A stretch of DNA of 64,000 nucleotides from Chryseobacterium soli (lineage in GTDB: Bacteria; Bacteroidota; Bacteroidia; Flavobacteriales; Weeksellaceae), in contig NZ_JPRH01000002.1 in assembly GCF_000737705.1 (NCBI RefSeq), positions 62,001 through 126,000 of the forward strand. The letters run 5' to 3'. The notes under the pieces are model-generated. The model searched no databases and was not told the DNA's origin. It worked only from the letters and a program-made list of their open reading frames with translations. Shown here one piece after another: positions 7,362 through 15,828 of this stretch. Every line of letters starts with the position of its first letter. Positions within the stretch are counted from its first letter, which is position 1. A program made the position numbers and the translations under genes.

Positions 7362-8444
7362 ATGGAGAAAAAATCAACGAATCCTTTACAATCAATACTA
7401 ACAATAGTAATATCGCTTGCTTTTGCAGGCTTTTTTTTATGGCTTGCTTTAAGAGGTCTTGATTTTAAGGTAATTCAAAAATCGTTGGCAAAAGCCAATT
7501 ATCTTTGGGTTCTGTTTGCCTCGGTATTTGGGATTCTCGCTTATTGGTTCAGAGCAATACGCTGGAATCTGATGCTGGAACCGATGGGCCACCGTATTTC
7601 CAGTTCCAATGCACTTTGGTCAATTTCATTTGGCTATTTGATGAATCTTACCATTCCGCGAAGCGGCGAAGTGGCAAGAGCAACAGCTTTGTACGGAGTG
7701 GAAAAAGTACCGGTGGACAAATCTTTCGGAACGATTATCCTGGAAAGGGTGGTGGACCTGATGTGTATGGGAGCTTTCTTGGGATTAACCGTTATCTTTA
7801 AATATGATGCAATTCTCTCTTTCTATAATTTTGTGACAGCGGAAAAAGATAAAAAAGAAGAATTTGTTCCCAACCTATTAGAAAGGCAGCTGATGAAAAT
7901 GGGCGTAGCAGATTTTGACTCATTCTATTATTTTGTTAAAATAGGAATTGTCTTACTGATCATTGCAGCAATACTTCTTATCTATAAATATAAAAAAGAA
8001 AAACTGATTAATTTCGGGAAAGGAATTCTTCAGGGATTGACCTCTATTTTCAAACTAAAGGAAAAAGGAAAATTCATCCTGTATACGATAGGAATCTGGG
8101 TTTGTTATTATTTTGCGGCCTATCTGGTGTGCTTCGCCCTTCCTGAAACCTCTAATTTTACTTTTGCAGACGGCTTTTTTATTATTGTGGTCGGTACTTT
8201 GGGAATGATTATTCCTGCGAGTGGAGGCATCGGAGCTTTTAACCTGGCTATGAAGTACGGCTTTATGGCCTTATTCCTGTCGGTAGGCAAAAGTGCTGAA
8301 TTTGGAGGGGAAATGGGCCTTACCTATTCATTTATATCACTTCCGCTGCAGATTTGTATTATGCTGGTGATGGGGCTTATTTCTATTCCTATGCTGGCAA
8401 GAGCGAGAAATAAAGCGGTATCGCAGCAGGAACATCAGAATTAA
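7362..8444 (+). CDS. YbhN/lysylphosphatidylglycerol synthase TM-domain family protein
   Basis: 360 residues, integral membrane protein with about 8 hydrophobic segments. It belongs to the flippase-like membrane domain found in MprF and YbhN. The IPRSGEVARA motif near residue 105 and the GTLGMIIPASGGIGAFN segment near residue 285 are typical of the family. No cytoplasmic aminoacyl-transferase domain is present, so it is a stand-alone membrane domain, perhaps a lipid transporter; the substrate is unknown. It follows panD by 3 bp and ends before a strong terminator. Confidence 0.88.
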   Translation: MEKKSTNPLQSILTIVISLAFAGFFLWLALRGLDFKVIQKSLAKANYLWVLFASVFGILAYWFRAIRWNLMLEPMGHRISSSNALWSISFGYLMNLTIPRSGEVARATALYGVEKVPVDKSFGTIILERVVDLMCMGAFLGLTVIFKYDAILSFYNFVTAEKDKKEEFVPNLLERQLMKMGVADFDSFYYFVKIGIVLLIIAAILLIYKYKKEKLINFGKGILQGLTSIFKLKEKGKFILYTIGIWVCYYFAAYLVCFALPETSNFTFADGFFIIVVGTLGMIIPASGGIGAFNLAMKYGFMALFLSVGKSAEFGGEMGLTYSFISLPLQICIMLVMGLISIPMLARARNKAVSQQEHQN

Positions 8445-8470
8445 AATTAAAAATATATATACTCTATACA

Positions 8471-8496
8471 GTCCAATTTTTTAATTGGACTTTTTT
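8471..8496 (+). terminator. Intrinsic terminator of panD operon
   Basis: Perfect 8-bp stem GTCCAATT-TTTT-AATTGGAC (8471-8490) followed by TTTTTT. Confidence 0.92.
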
Positions 8497-8516
8497 GTGG
8501 GCTGTAATCAGCACTT

Positions 8517-8534
8517 ATTACGGAAAACCGTAAT
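8517..8534. promoter_or_regulatory. Palindrome upstream of the ter operon promoter (candidate operator)
   Basis: ATTACGG-AAAA-CCGTAAT is a perfect 7-bp inverted repeat with a 4-nt centre. It lies 21 bp upstream of the TAAATTTG -7 element (8556-8563), overlapping where the -33 contact would fall. It has no T tail, so it is not a terminator, and its position fits an operator or activator site. No regulator gene is adjacent. Confidence 0.45.
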
Positions 8535-8555
8535 GGAGGCATTATTTTTTATCAA

Positions 8556-8563
8556 TAAATTTG
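8556..8563 (+). promoter_or_regulatory. Candidate -7 element of the ter operon
   Basis: TAAATTTG matches TAnnTTTG and lies 58 nt before the first terD start. It is the only good match in the spacer. No consensus -33 box is visible; the palindrome at 8517-8534 lies at that position, which could mean activator dependence. Confidence 0.5.
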
Positions 8564-8621
8564 GTCAGTTCATAAATCAAATTTATCTTAAGGCAAAATA
8601 TAAATTTATAATATAAGCACT

Positions 8622-9197
8622 ATGGCAATTAATTTACAGAAAGGCCAGAAAATTGATCTGGGTCTGACGAAAATGACAATAGGATTGGGCTGGGATCCAA
8701 ATGAAGGAACAGGCCACGATTTTGATCTTGATGCGTCTGCTATCATGATTGATTCTGACAGAAAGTTAGTGAGTGAAGAATGTTTTGTCTTTTATAATAA
8801 TCTGAATTCTCCGGACGGAGCCCTGACACACACCGGTGACGATCCCAACGGAAAAAACAGCGATGGAGATGATGATGAAGCAATTATCGTTGACCTTGAA
8901 AAAGTAGATTCCAAGGTAAAAGAGATTCTGTTTGTGGTAACGATCGAGGATTTTGAAAGAAGAAAGCAAAACTTCGGACAGGTGAGAAATTCTTACATCC
9001 GCATCGTAGACAACCATACCAACCAGGAAATTGCTAAATACGAACTGGATGAGGATTTTTCTATTGAAACGGGAGTAGAATTCGGAAGACTGTACAAAAG
9101 AAACGGAAGTTGGAAATTCGAAGCTTCGGGGATCGGATACAGAGCCGACCTGTCATTCTTCCTGGAAAAGTATTACAAAGGTCCTATCATTAAATAA
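8622..9197 (+). CDS. TerD family protein (first paralogue)
   Basis: 191 residues, the typical TerD length. The family is a calcium-binding beta-sandwich linked to tellurite resistance, phage and general stress responses. Visible motifs are the N-terminal NLQKGQKIDL, GLGWDPNEG, the acidic DFDLDASAIM segment, and GDDPNGKNSDGDDDEAI, the Asp-rich Ca2+ loop. It is cytoplasmic. It opens a seven-gene operon; the next terD starts 27 bp after its stop. Confidence 0.95.
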   Translation: MAINLQKGQKIDLGLTKMTIGLGWDPNEGTGHDFDLDASAIMIDSDRKLVSEECFVFYNNLNSPDGALTHTGDDPNGKNSDGDDDEAIIVDLEKVDSKVKEILFVVTIEDFERRKQNFGQVRNSYIRIVDNHTNQEIAKYELDEDFSIETGVEFGRLYKRNGSWKFEASGIGYRADLSFFLEKYYKGPIIK

Positions 9198-9224
9198 AAA
9201 AAACACTAATACAAAATAATAACT

Positions 9225-9896
9225 ATGGCAATTAATTTACAGAAAGGTCAGACGATTGATTTAAGAAAAAATGACCGTGGGGAAAACGTGTATGACCTCT
9301 CTAAAGTAACGATCGGTTTAGGATGGGATGTAAGAAAGCAAGGCGGCTTTTTAGGAAAACTATTCAGTAAAGAAGCTGAATATGACCTTGATGCCATCGC
9401 ATTTTTATTGGATGCCAATGGCAAAGTAGCCAACCTTGGCAGAACGGGGCAGACGAGTGACGGAAGGCAGGTTGCCTTATATCAGGGAGATGTTATCTAC
9501 TTTAATTCTATGCAGCATCCAAGCGGAAATGTTTGGCTGACGGGAGATAACAGAACCGGTGCCGGAGATGGGGATGACGAACAGATCATCGTTAAACTGG
9601 ATCAGCTGGACCAGGCTTATCAGAAAATCGTATTTGTAGTTTCCATTTATTTGGGAAGAAAAAATAATCAGCATTTCGGAATGATCGATAATGCATTCAT
9701 CAGAGCGGTAGACGCCAAAGGAAAAGAAATCACCAAGTACAGTCTTTCAGGAGATTCAAGCATGAATGGCATGTGTTCTATGGTTTTTGCTGAAGCCTAC
9801 CGTCATAACAACGACTGGAAATTCCGCGCTGTTGGAGAACCGCATTCCACTGATAATTTTATAGATCTTTTAAAACAATACACATATACAAGATAG
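9225..9896 (+). CDS. TerD family protein (second paralogue)
   Basis: 223 residues, paralogous to the previous gene and sharing an almost identical start (MAINLQKGQ). It has a longer N-terminal loop (about residues 15-45, with GGFLGKLFSKEAE) before the EYDLDAIAFLLD strand. The Ca2+ loop DNRTGAGDGDDEQII and the NAFIRAVD segment are intact. The stop TAG abuts the ATG of the following VWA gene directly (9896/9897), which suggests coupled translation. TerD paralogues of different loop length often occur together in ter loci. Confidence 0.95.
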   Translation: MAINLQKGQTIDLRKNDRGENVYDLSKVTIGLGWDVRKQGGFLGKLFSKEAEYDLDAIAFLLDANGKVANLGRTGQTSDGRQVALYQGDVIYFNSMQHPSGNVWLTGDNRTGAGDGDDEQIIVKLDQLDQAYQKIVFVVSIYLGRKNNQHFGMIDNAFIRAVDAKGKEITKYSLSGDSSMNGMCSMVFAEAYRHNNDWKFRAVGEPHSTDNFIDLLKQYTYTR

Positions 9897-10535
9897 ATGA
9901 GAAGACTTCCAGTTTATTTGTTATTAGACACATCGGGTTCCATGACCGGAGAACCTATTGAAGCCGTGAAAAATGGAGTACAGATGATGCTGCATTCATT
10001 AAGGCAGATGCCTCAGGCTTTGGAAACGGCATATATCAGTATTATTACTTTTGATACCGATGCCAAACAGATTATCCCGTTAACGGATCTGGCCAGTTTT
10101 CAAATGGTGGATATTAAAGCTTCAGGTGTCACTTCTTTTGGAGGAGCACTCGCTTTATTAGCAGATAAAGTACAGACCGAGGTGAGCAAAACCACCCTGG
10201 AGCAGAAAGGCGACTGGAAACCGATGACGTTCATTATGACGGATGGTGTTCCTACCGACGATTGGCAGGCAGGCTTGAATAAATTGAAAGCAGTGTACAA
10301 CGGATTCCTTGTAGGTTGTGCGGTAGGCGGAAGTGCCGATTCTTCTATCCTGAAACAGATCACCAACGAAGTGGTGAGCCTGCAGAATGCAGATTCTGAA
10401 AGTATTGCACAGTTTTTCAAATGGGTTACTGCTTCGATTTCCACGACTTCCACTAAGTTGGAAGAATCAGGGAAGGAAGTATTCGGTCTTGATCAGCTGC
10501 CCCCTCCGCCATCGGAATTAACATTCGTTTCATAA
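9897..10535 (+). CDS. TerY-type VWA domain protein (first)
   Basis: 212 residues, single von Willebrand A domain of the TerY type. The metal-ion-dependent adhesion site is intact: DTSGSM (Asp11), the Thr in GVTSFGG, and the Asp in MTDGVPTD. The C-terminus is Pro-rich (LPPPPSEL), a short tail shared with the next paralogue. VWA proteins of this class are thought to act as metal-dependent scaffolds in the ter phosphorylation module. The gene abuts terD upstream and overlaps the next VWA start by one base (TAATG). Confidence 0.94.
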   Translation: MRRLPVYLLLDTSGSMTGEPIEAVKNGVQMMLHSLRQMPQALETAYISIITFDTDAKQIIPLTDLASFQMVDIKASGVTSFGGALALLADKVQTEVSKTTLEQKGDWKPMTFIMTDGVPTDDWQAGLNKLKAVYNGFLVGCAVGGSADSSILKQITNEVVSLQNADSESIAQFFKWVTASISTTSTKLEESGKEVFGLDQLPPPPSELTFVS

Positions 10536-11173
10536 TGACCAGGCGATTACTGGCTTATTTCCTGCTGGATACTTCGGGTTCCATGAAAGGTGAGCCTATT
10601 CAGGCATTAAATAACGGATTTAATGGGCTTATAAGCACGCTTAGGGCAGATCCGCAGGCGATGGATACACTGCATATCAGTGTTATTACTTTTGACCGGG
10701 AGGTTAAAAACATTATTCCGCTGATTGATCTGACCAGTTTTCATCCGATGGAAATTACCTGCCCGGAAAGTGGGCCTACCCATACAGGGGAAGGGTTGGA
10801 AATGGTTGTAAATCTTGTTCATAAAGATCTTGTAAAAGGTTCACTAGACAGAAAAGGAGACTGGAAGCCACTTCTATTCATTTTTACAGATGGTAAACCT
10901 TCAGATCTTCAAAGATACAGACAGATGATTCCGATAATTAAAAATCTGGAATTCGGAGTGATTGTAGGTTGTGCAGCAGGCCCTAAAGCTGATGAGACTT
11001 TTTTAAGGGAACTTACCGATCATGTGGTGAAGCTGGATGCAACGGATGCCGTTACCCTTTCTTCATTCTTTAAGTGGGTGAGTTCTTCCATTACGATGGG
11101 AGGAAAAACACAGGGAACCGGAGAAAGTATGACCTTACCGCCGCCACCGTCTGAGCTTAATATTATCGTCTAA
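10535..11173 (+). CDS. TerY-type VWA domain protein (second)
   Basis: 212 residues, the same length and layout as the preceding gene, evidently a tandem duplicate. MIDAS residues are DTSGSM (Asp12), Thr in THTGEG and Asp in FTDGKPSD, all retained. It ends with the same PPPPSEL tail. The start overlaps the preceding stop by one base. Sequence divergence from the first copy is considerable outside the MIDAS and tail, so the duplication is not recent and the two copies may hold different partners. Confidence 0.94.
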   Translation: MTRRLLAYFLLDTSGSMKGEPIQALNNGFNGLISTLRADPQAMDTLHISVITFDREVKNIIPLIDLTSFHPMEITCPESGPTHTGEGLEMVVNLVHKDLVKGSLDRKGDWKPLLFIFTDGKPSDLQRYRQMIPIIKNLEFGVIVGCAAGPKADETFLRELTDHVVKLDATDAVTLSSFFKWVSSSITMGGKTQGTGESMTLPPPPSELNIIV

Positions 11174-11197
11174 TAATTTTTGTATTTAAACTAAACC

Positions 11198-12241
11198 ATG
11201 AGAAGACTACCCATTTATTTTTTGGTCGATATCTCAGAATCTATGGTAGGAGAGCCTATCGAGCAGGTTCAGGATGGTATTGCTACCATTATTAAGGAAT
11301 TAAAAAAAGATCCCTATTCATTAGAAACCGTTTGGATTTCTATCATTGGATTTGCAGGAGAATCAGAAGTCATTACGCCTCTTCAGGATATCATATCATT
11401 CTATCCGCCTAAAATCCCTATCGGAAGCGGAACTTCTTTGTCTAAAGGACTGTTTACGGTAATGGATTGTATCGATAAGGAAGTGGTAAAAACAACCTAC
11501 GAAAGAAAGGGCGACTGGAAGCCTATAGTTTTCCTGTTTACAGACGGAATTCCAACCGATGATGCTACAGCAGCCATTGACCGATGGAATAAAAATTATA
11601 ACGGAAAAGCCAATACTATTGCAGTTTCTATAGGAGACAACACCAACTATAAATTATTAGGATCGCTGTCCGACAACGTTCTTTTGTTTAAAAATACCGA
11701 TGAAAATTCCTATCGGGAATTTTTCAAATGGGTAACCGATTCTATTAAAACTACCAGTCAGAGCGTCAGTGAAGCGCATAAAGAAGGAATTAATTTATCT
11801 AAAATAGATTCTATTATTTTGGAAAAAGTAAATCCCGAAATGCAGCAAAGATTTCCTGATAACAACTTTGTGGTTCTGAACGGAAAATGTTCCGAAACGA
11901 AGAAGCTGTACCTGATTAAATTTAAAAAAGCGCTTACAGATTCAGGAATTGAGGGGATGTCTACACGATATTACCGGCTGGATGGCGCTTACAAAATTGA
12001 AGAAAATTCCTATTTGAGGCTTTCATCTTCACAAAAGAGCAATCTCAAAATTTCAATAGAAGAACTGCAGGGCGGAGCTTCCTGTCCGCACTGTGCGAAT
12101 CCCATTGCGTTAGCAACCTGCTCTTGTGGCGGTATCCATTGCCTGAAAGGCGAAGGACACAGTACCTGTCCATGGTGTGGTACTTCAGATTATTACGGAT
12201 TTTCAAGTGAAGGATTTGATATTAACAGAACACTGGGGTAA
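11198..12241 (+). CDS. TerY-type VWA protein with C-terminal zinc-binding TerY-C domain
   Basis: 347 residues. Residues about 1-200 are a VWA domain with an intact MIDAS (DISESM, TSLSKG, FTDGIPTD). Residues about 210-300 form a beta-rich connector. The C-terminus carries a zinc-ribbon-like cluster with CPHC, CSC, HC and CPWC pairs, matching the TerY-C metal-binding domain. It starts 24 bp after the previous VWA gene and overlaps the phosphatase gene by one base. In TerY-P modules this longer TerY is the one tied to the phosphatase and kinase. Confidence 0.94.
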   Translation: MRRLPIYFLVDISESMVGEPIEQVQDGIATIIKELKKDPYSLETVWISIIGFAGESEVITPLQDIISFYPPKIPIGSGTSLSKGLFTVMDCIDKEVVKTTYERKGDWKPIVFLFTDGIPTDDATAAIDRWNKNYNGKANTIAVSIGDNTNYKLLGSLSDNVLLFKNTDENSYREFFKWVTDSIKTTSQSVSEAHKEGINLSKIDSIILEKVNPEMQQRFPDNNFVVLNGKCSETKKLYLIKFKKALTDSGIEGMSTRYYRLDGAYKIEENSYLRLSSSQKSNLKISIEELQGGASCPHCANPIALATCSCGGIHCLKGEGHSTCPWCGTSDYYGFSSEGFDINRTLG

Positions 12242-13644
12242 TGATGGAAAATGATATTAAAGACATCCTAAAAGATACGATCTACCTGGAGGGAAAAATG
12301 GCAGACAAAGTGGTTTCTAAGCTTATTAACAACGCGAATGTCCATAAACAGCTGCAGCGTATTTCAAATGCAAAACAAAACATTATGCAGGAAGCTACGA
12401 TTTATAAAGAAAAAGAAGAGTTTAAGGAAGCTCATTTTATGATAAAAAATGCCAATTCCAAACAGGCGTACGAATACAGTTTTGACATGGAAAAGTTTCC
12501 GAATATCAAAATAAAAAATATCAGAAACCTTGAGCCTATCGGGTTGGTATTTGAGAATAATACGATTAAGGGAACTCCGGTTATCAACAATACTTTTGAT
12601 CTGGATATTGAGTTTTTTCATGTGAATGATGAGCAGAATATAGAGATGAAAACCGTTCAGCTTTTTGTAAATGCAGATCCGAAAGATCTCTGGAAAAACA
12701 TTGCAAGTCCGTTGAATGCCATTTTTTATAAACCTGAAGAAGCCGCTTACAAAGGAAAGTTTTTAGATAAAAAAATTGTTATCGCTTCCAAAAGAGGCCG
12801 TTCTCATGCTCATGAGGGGACTTTCAGGGATGATGATTTTGCATTGAGTGAATTGCCCTCAGCCTGGAGCATTATTGCGGTGTCCGATGGTGCCGGTTCT
12901 GCAAAAAAAGCAAGATACGGCTCCCAGCTTTCTACAGAAGCCATCCGGGATTTCTTCAACAATGAAGGGGTGATCAATGAAATTGAAAATAATGTTAAGG
13001 TTATTTATACGGACAAGGAAGAAGCTCTGGAAACCGACGCGGATGGTAATACGGTAGATGCAAAGGTTGTCGCAAAACAAAGCATTATCAGACTGCTGTA
13101 CAAAGGTGCTTTGCATATTTATAACCTCCTGCAGAAAACAGCGGACGAACATTCTTTCTCCATAAAAGATCTGCATGCAACCCTGATTTTTTCGCTTGCC
13201 AAAAAGTTTGATTTCGGATATGTAATCCTGACTTTTGGAGTAGGGGACTGCCCGATTAATCTTATCAATCCTGATTTTTCAGATGTGAAGCTCCTGAACC
13301 AGATGGATGTGGGTGAATTTGGAGGGGGAACCCGATTTATCACCATGAAGGAAATTTTTAACGATCCGCAGATCAGTTCACGTTTCGGAATTAGCTGTGT
13401 AGATGATTTTTCCCATCTTATCCTGATGACCGACGGGATTTACGATCCAAAGTTTGTGACAGAAAACAAGCTGGAAAATGTAGAAAGCTGGAAAGCATTT
13501 TTTCATGACCTCGATGGAAACAATGAGGACGGGATAAAAGTGGACTTTACCAATGATGAAATCATCGATCAGCAATTGCTGGAATGGACTGATTTCTGGA
13601 GCAAAGGCAATCACGATGACCGAACATTGGCTATAATTTATTAA
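12241..13644 (+). CDS. PP2C family Ser/Thr phosphatase of the TerY-P module, with N-terminal Ig-like region
   Basis: 467 residues. The C-terminal two thirds are a PP2C-type metal-dependent phosphatase: RDDDFAL near residue 197, SDGAGSAKKARYG with the metal-binding Asp at about 216, LILMTDGIYDP near residue 398, and NHDDRTLAIIY at the end. Residues about 85-140 (GLVFENNTIKGTPVINNTF) resemble a putative Ig-like (He_PIG) repeat, preceded by a helical segment. Presumed to reverse the action of the neighbouring kinase. ATG at 12241 overlaps the TerY-C stop; an ATG at 12244 is an equal alternative. The kinase gene starts 2 bp downstream. Confidence 0.93.
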   Translation: MMENDIKDILKDTIYLEGKMADKVVSKLINNANVHKQLQRISNAKQNIMQEATIYKEKEEFKEAHFMIKNANSKQAYEYSFDMEKFPNIKIKNIRNLEPIGLVFENNTIKGTPVINNTFDLDIEFFHVNDEQNIEMKTVQLFVNADPKDLWKNIASPLNAIFYKPEEAAYKGKFLDKKIVIASKRGRSHAHEGTFRDDDFALSELPSAWSIIAVSDGAGSAKKARYGSQLSTEAIRDFFNNEGVINEIENNVKVIYTDKEEALETDADGNTVDAKVVAKQSIIRLLYKGALHIYNLLQKTADEHSFSIKDLHATLIFSLAKKFDFGYVILTFGVGDCPINLINPDFSDVKLLNQMDVGEFGGGTRFITMKEIFNDPQISSRFGISCVDDFSHLILMTDGIYDPKFVTENKLENVESWKAFFHDLDGNNEDGIKVDFTNDEIIDQQLLEWTDFWSKGNHDDRTLAIIY

Positions 13645-13646
13645 GC

Positions 13647-15158
13647 ATGAAAAAAACAGTTAAGGTTTCTTCCGTTTTAGATACTGCCAAGAGCTATGAA
13701 TATGTAGAGGGTAATCCTGTGCAGGGAGGGGTGAAAGATGTCTATTTTTCTCCTGACAGAAGCTACGTCGTGGCATTTTACAGGACTCCGCTGCAAGTGG
13801 ATCAGAAAGAGAGAATTAAAAGGATTGTCACCATGTATCTTACGAATATGAAAGGTGGTAATGCTTCAGATTATTTTCTGAATGATATTTTCAGATGGCC
13901 TTATGATATTGTTCAGAAGGGTGATTTGACCGGGATTATTGTTCCTATTTATGATAAAAAGTTCTTTTTTGCCAAAGGCTATGTAGGTTCTGATATTATT
14001 TTGGGCGGGGATAAAGTAGGAAAATGGTTTACCGCACCCATGTTTAGAAATCAACAGTATCCGTTGCGGCTTGACAAGGCAGAATTGGGAGATTGGCTGA
14101 GTTATTTTCAGATTTCGGTGAACATCAGTAGAGGGGTTAAAAAGCTTCACCAGATGGGCCTTGCACATTCGGATTTGTCTTACAATAATATTTTGGTGGA
14201 TCCTGTTACGAAGTCTGCCTGCATTATCGATATCGATGGGTTGGTGGTTCCTAATTTATTTCCGCCGGAAGTAATTGGAACGGCTGATTTTATAGCGCCT
14301 GAGGTATTGAAGACAAAACATTTGAATATCAAAGATTCCAACAGGCAGCTTCCTAATCAAAAAACAGATTTGCATGCCCTTGCAGTGCTTATTTATATGT
14401 ATTTGCTGAGAAGACATCCTCTGAAAGGAGGTAAAATCTGGGATCTGGATACGATGAAGGACGATCTGCTTTCCATGGGTGAAAAGGCAATGTTTATAGA
14501 ACATCCTACTGATACCACCAACCGAGTAAAGCTGGACCATCTTAAAAAATGGGATGCTTTTTGGGGGGATCCTAAAAAAATACCTTACACGGCGACCGGA
14601 CCTTATTTATCTGAGTTATTTAAAAGAGCGTTTGTAGACGGTCTCCATAATCCTATTCTTCGCCCAATTGCCAACGAATGGGAGACGGCACTGATGAAAA
14701 CCGTAGATCTGATCCAGCCGTGCAATAATCCGTCATGTAATGAAAAATGGTATGTGTTTGACAATAGCAACAAACCGAAATGCCCATTCTGCGGAACTCC
14801 GCATAGCGGGACACTTCCCATTCTGGATCTCTATTATAAATTTAAAGATGATGTCTGGAAACCTGAAAACCACAGGCTGATGGTCTATCACAATCAATAC
14901 TTGTTTAAATGGCACGTGTCCAAAAAAGTAATTAGAAATGAAAACCTTACGGCAGAAGATAAAAAACCTATAGGCTATTTTACTTTTCATCAGGGCAAAT
15001 GGGTTTTAGTCAATCAAAGCCTTCCCAGTATGAAAGATGTTACGGAAGGAAAGGAGATTCCACCTAATACCATGGTAGAACTCACCGAGGGTAAAAAAAT
15101 ATTACTGTCCAACGAAGAAGGCGGCCGATTGATTTACGTTACGCTTGCGAATAAATAG
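13647..15158 (+). CDS. Protein kinase-like protein with zinc ribbon (TerY-P kinase)
   Basis: 503 residues. The kinase domain (about 15-310) has the catalytic loop HSDLSYNNIL with catalytic Asp at about 176 and the metal-binding Asn, and a DID G in place of DFG (Asp at about 195). The beta-3 ATP-anchoring Lys seems to be replaced: the AFYR segment has Arg where VAIK has Lys. Residues about 355-390 form a zinc ribbon (CNNPSC then CPFC). A beta-rich C-terminal domain follows. With TerY and PP2C it completes the TerY-P triad described for ter loci. Last gene of the operon. Confidence 0.92.
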   Translation: MKKTVKVSSVLDTAKSYEYVEGNPVQGGVKDVYFSPDRSYVVAFYRTPLQVDQKERIKRIVTMYLTNMKGGNASDYFLNDIFRWPYDIVQKGDLTGIIVPIYDKKFFFAKGYVGSDIILGGDKVGKWFTAPMFRNQQYPLRLDKAELGDWLSYFQISVNISRGVKKLHQMGLAHSDLSYNNILVDPVTKSACIIDIDGLVVPNLFPPEVIGTADFIAPEVLKTKHLNIKDSNRQLPNQKTDLHALAVLIYMYLLRRHPLKGGKIWDLDTMKDDLLSMGEKAMFIEHPTDTTNRVKLDHLKKWDAFWGDPKKIPYTATGPYLSELFKRAFVDGLHNPILRPIANEWETALMKTVDLIQPCNNPSCNEKWYVFDNSNKPKCPFCGTPHSGTLPILDLYYKFKDDVWKPENHRLMVYHNQYLFKWHVSKKVIRNENLTAEDKKPIGYFTFHQGKWVLVNQSLPSMKDVTEGKEIPPNTMVELTEGKKILLSNEEGGRLIYVTLANK

Positions 15159-15171
15159 GGGTTTGTTTTTT

Positions 15172-15212
15172 GGTGACGGTTGACGGTTGTTGTTTTTTGG
15201 TTGATGGGGAAT
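15172..15212. repeat. GACGGTTG-type low-complexity tract
   Basis: Two GACGGTTG units are followed by GTTGTTTTTTGGTTG just after the kinase stop. On the minus strand this reads as a CAAC-rich tract similar to one inside valS near 58373-58400. It looks like a small dispersed repeat or replication-slippage product and contains no gene. Confidence 0.4.
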
Positions 15213-15247
15213 TTTGTGAGTAATAGGTAGGGAATGCCATTAGATTT

Positions 15248-15308
15248 TGGCTAAAGCCAGATGGTTTTTATATGAATTTATATAAAAATGAGCGGGTTAA
15301 AACCCGCT
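15248..15308. repeat. Twin hairpin element, REP-like
   Basis: Two inverted repeats in tandem, each with AA at the centre: TGGCT-AA-AGCCA (15248-15259) and AGCGGGTT-AA-AACCCGCT (15291-15308). The second may end transcription of the ter operon, although only a weak T tail follows. The paired design resembles small palindromic intergenic repeats. No second copy was found in this window. Confidence 0.45.
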
Positions 15309-15362
15309 TCTATTGATGGATAGAATTATATTTCTTTATTCTTTGTTCTTCAAAACTATCTA

Positions 15363-15797
15363 TCAGAAAAACTCCATAAAATAAGAATGCTCATCTTCGC
15401 CCACCGCTTTGAATCCCAGGCTGGAATATAAATATTGGGCTTTGTTGCTTTTCAAAACACTTAGTGAAACTTTTTTCCCTGCTAATGAAGCTTCCTCAAG
15501 AATGGATTGTAAAATAGTTTTTCCAAGTCCTTTTCCCTGTTGATTGGGATCTATTTGAAGCTGAAGCACCTCAATGGGATCTTTACTTTTGTCGATTTTT
15601 AATAATCCTATTGGTTCATCGTTTAAAAGAATAATATTCGCCTTTTCAAACTGATACAATACTCTTTGTAAAGTGGAAGCTCTGTCAGTGGGAAGACTGG
15701 AATTGGCATAATGCTCATTCATCGTTTTGGTCCTTAGATCCAGTAAAAAATCGATATCATTTTCGGAGGCTTTTCTATAGTGTATTTCAGTGTTCAT
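15363..15797 (-). CDS. GNAT family N-acetyltransferase
   Basis: 144 residues, single GNAT domain. The acetyl-CoA-binding motif A is visible as LQIDPNQQGKGLGKTILQSIL (Q-x-x-G-x-G in QQGKGLG). The C-terminal part (LYSSLGFKAVGEDEHSYFM) matches the family's beta-6/7 end, YxxxGF. The substrate amine is unknown. The gene lies 31 bp downstream of an exonuclease gene on the same strand and is probably cotranscribed with it. Confidence 0.9.
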   Translation of the reverse strand: MNTEIHYRKASENDIDFLLDLRTKTMNEHYANSSLPTDRASTLQRVLYQFEKANIILLNDEPIGLLKIDKSKDPIEVLQLQIDPNQQGKGLGKTILQSILEEASLAGKKVSLSVLKSNKAQYLYSSLGFKAVGEDEHSYFMEFF

Positions 15798-15828
15798 TTT
15801 GGTGTTGGTTTAAAAATTAAGAGAACCT

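Noticed and set aside
8471-8496. Hairpin before the ter operon as a riboswitch
   Set aside because: Simple symmetric stem with a T run directly after the panD operon, which fits a normal terminator.
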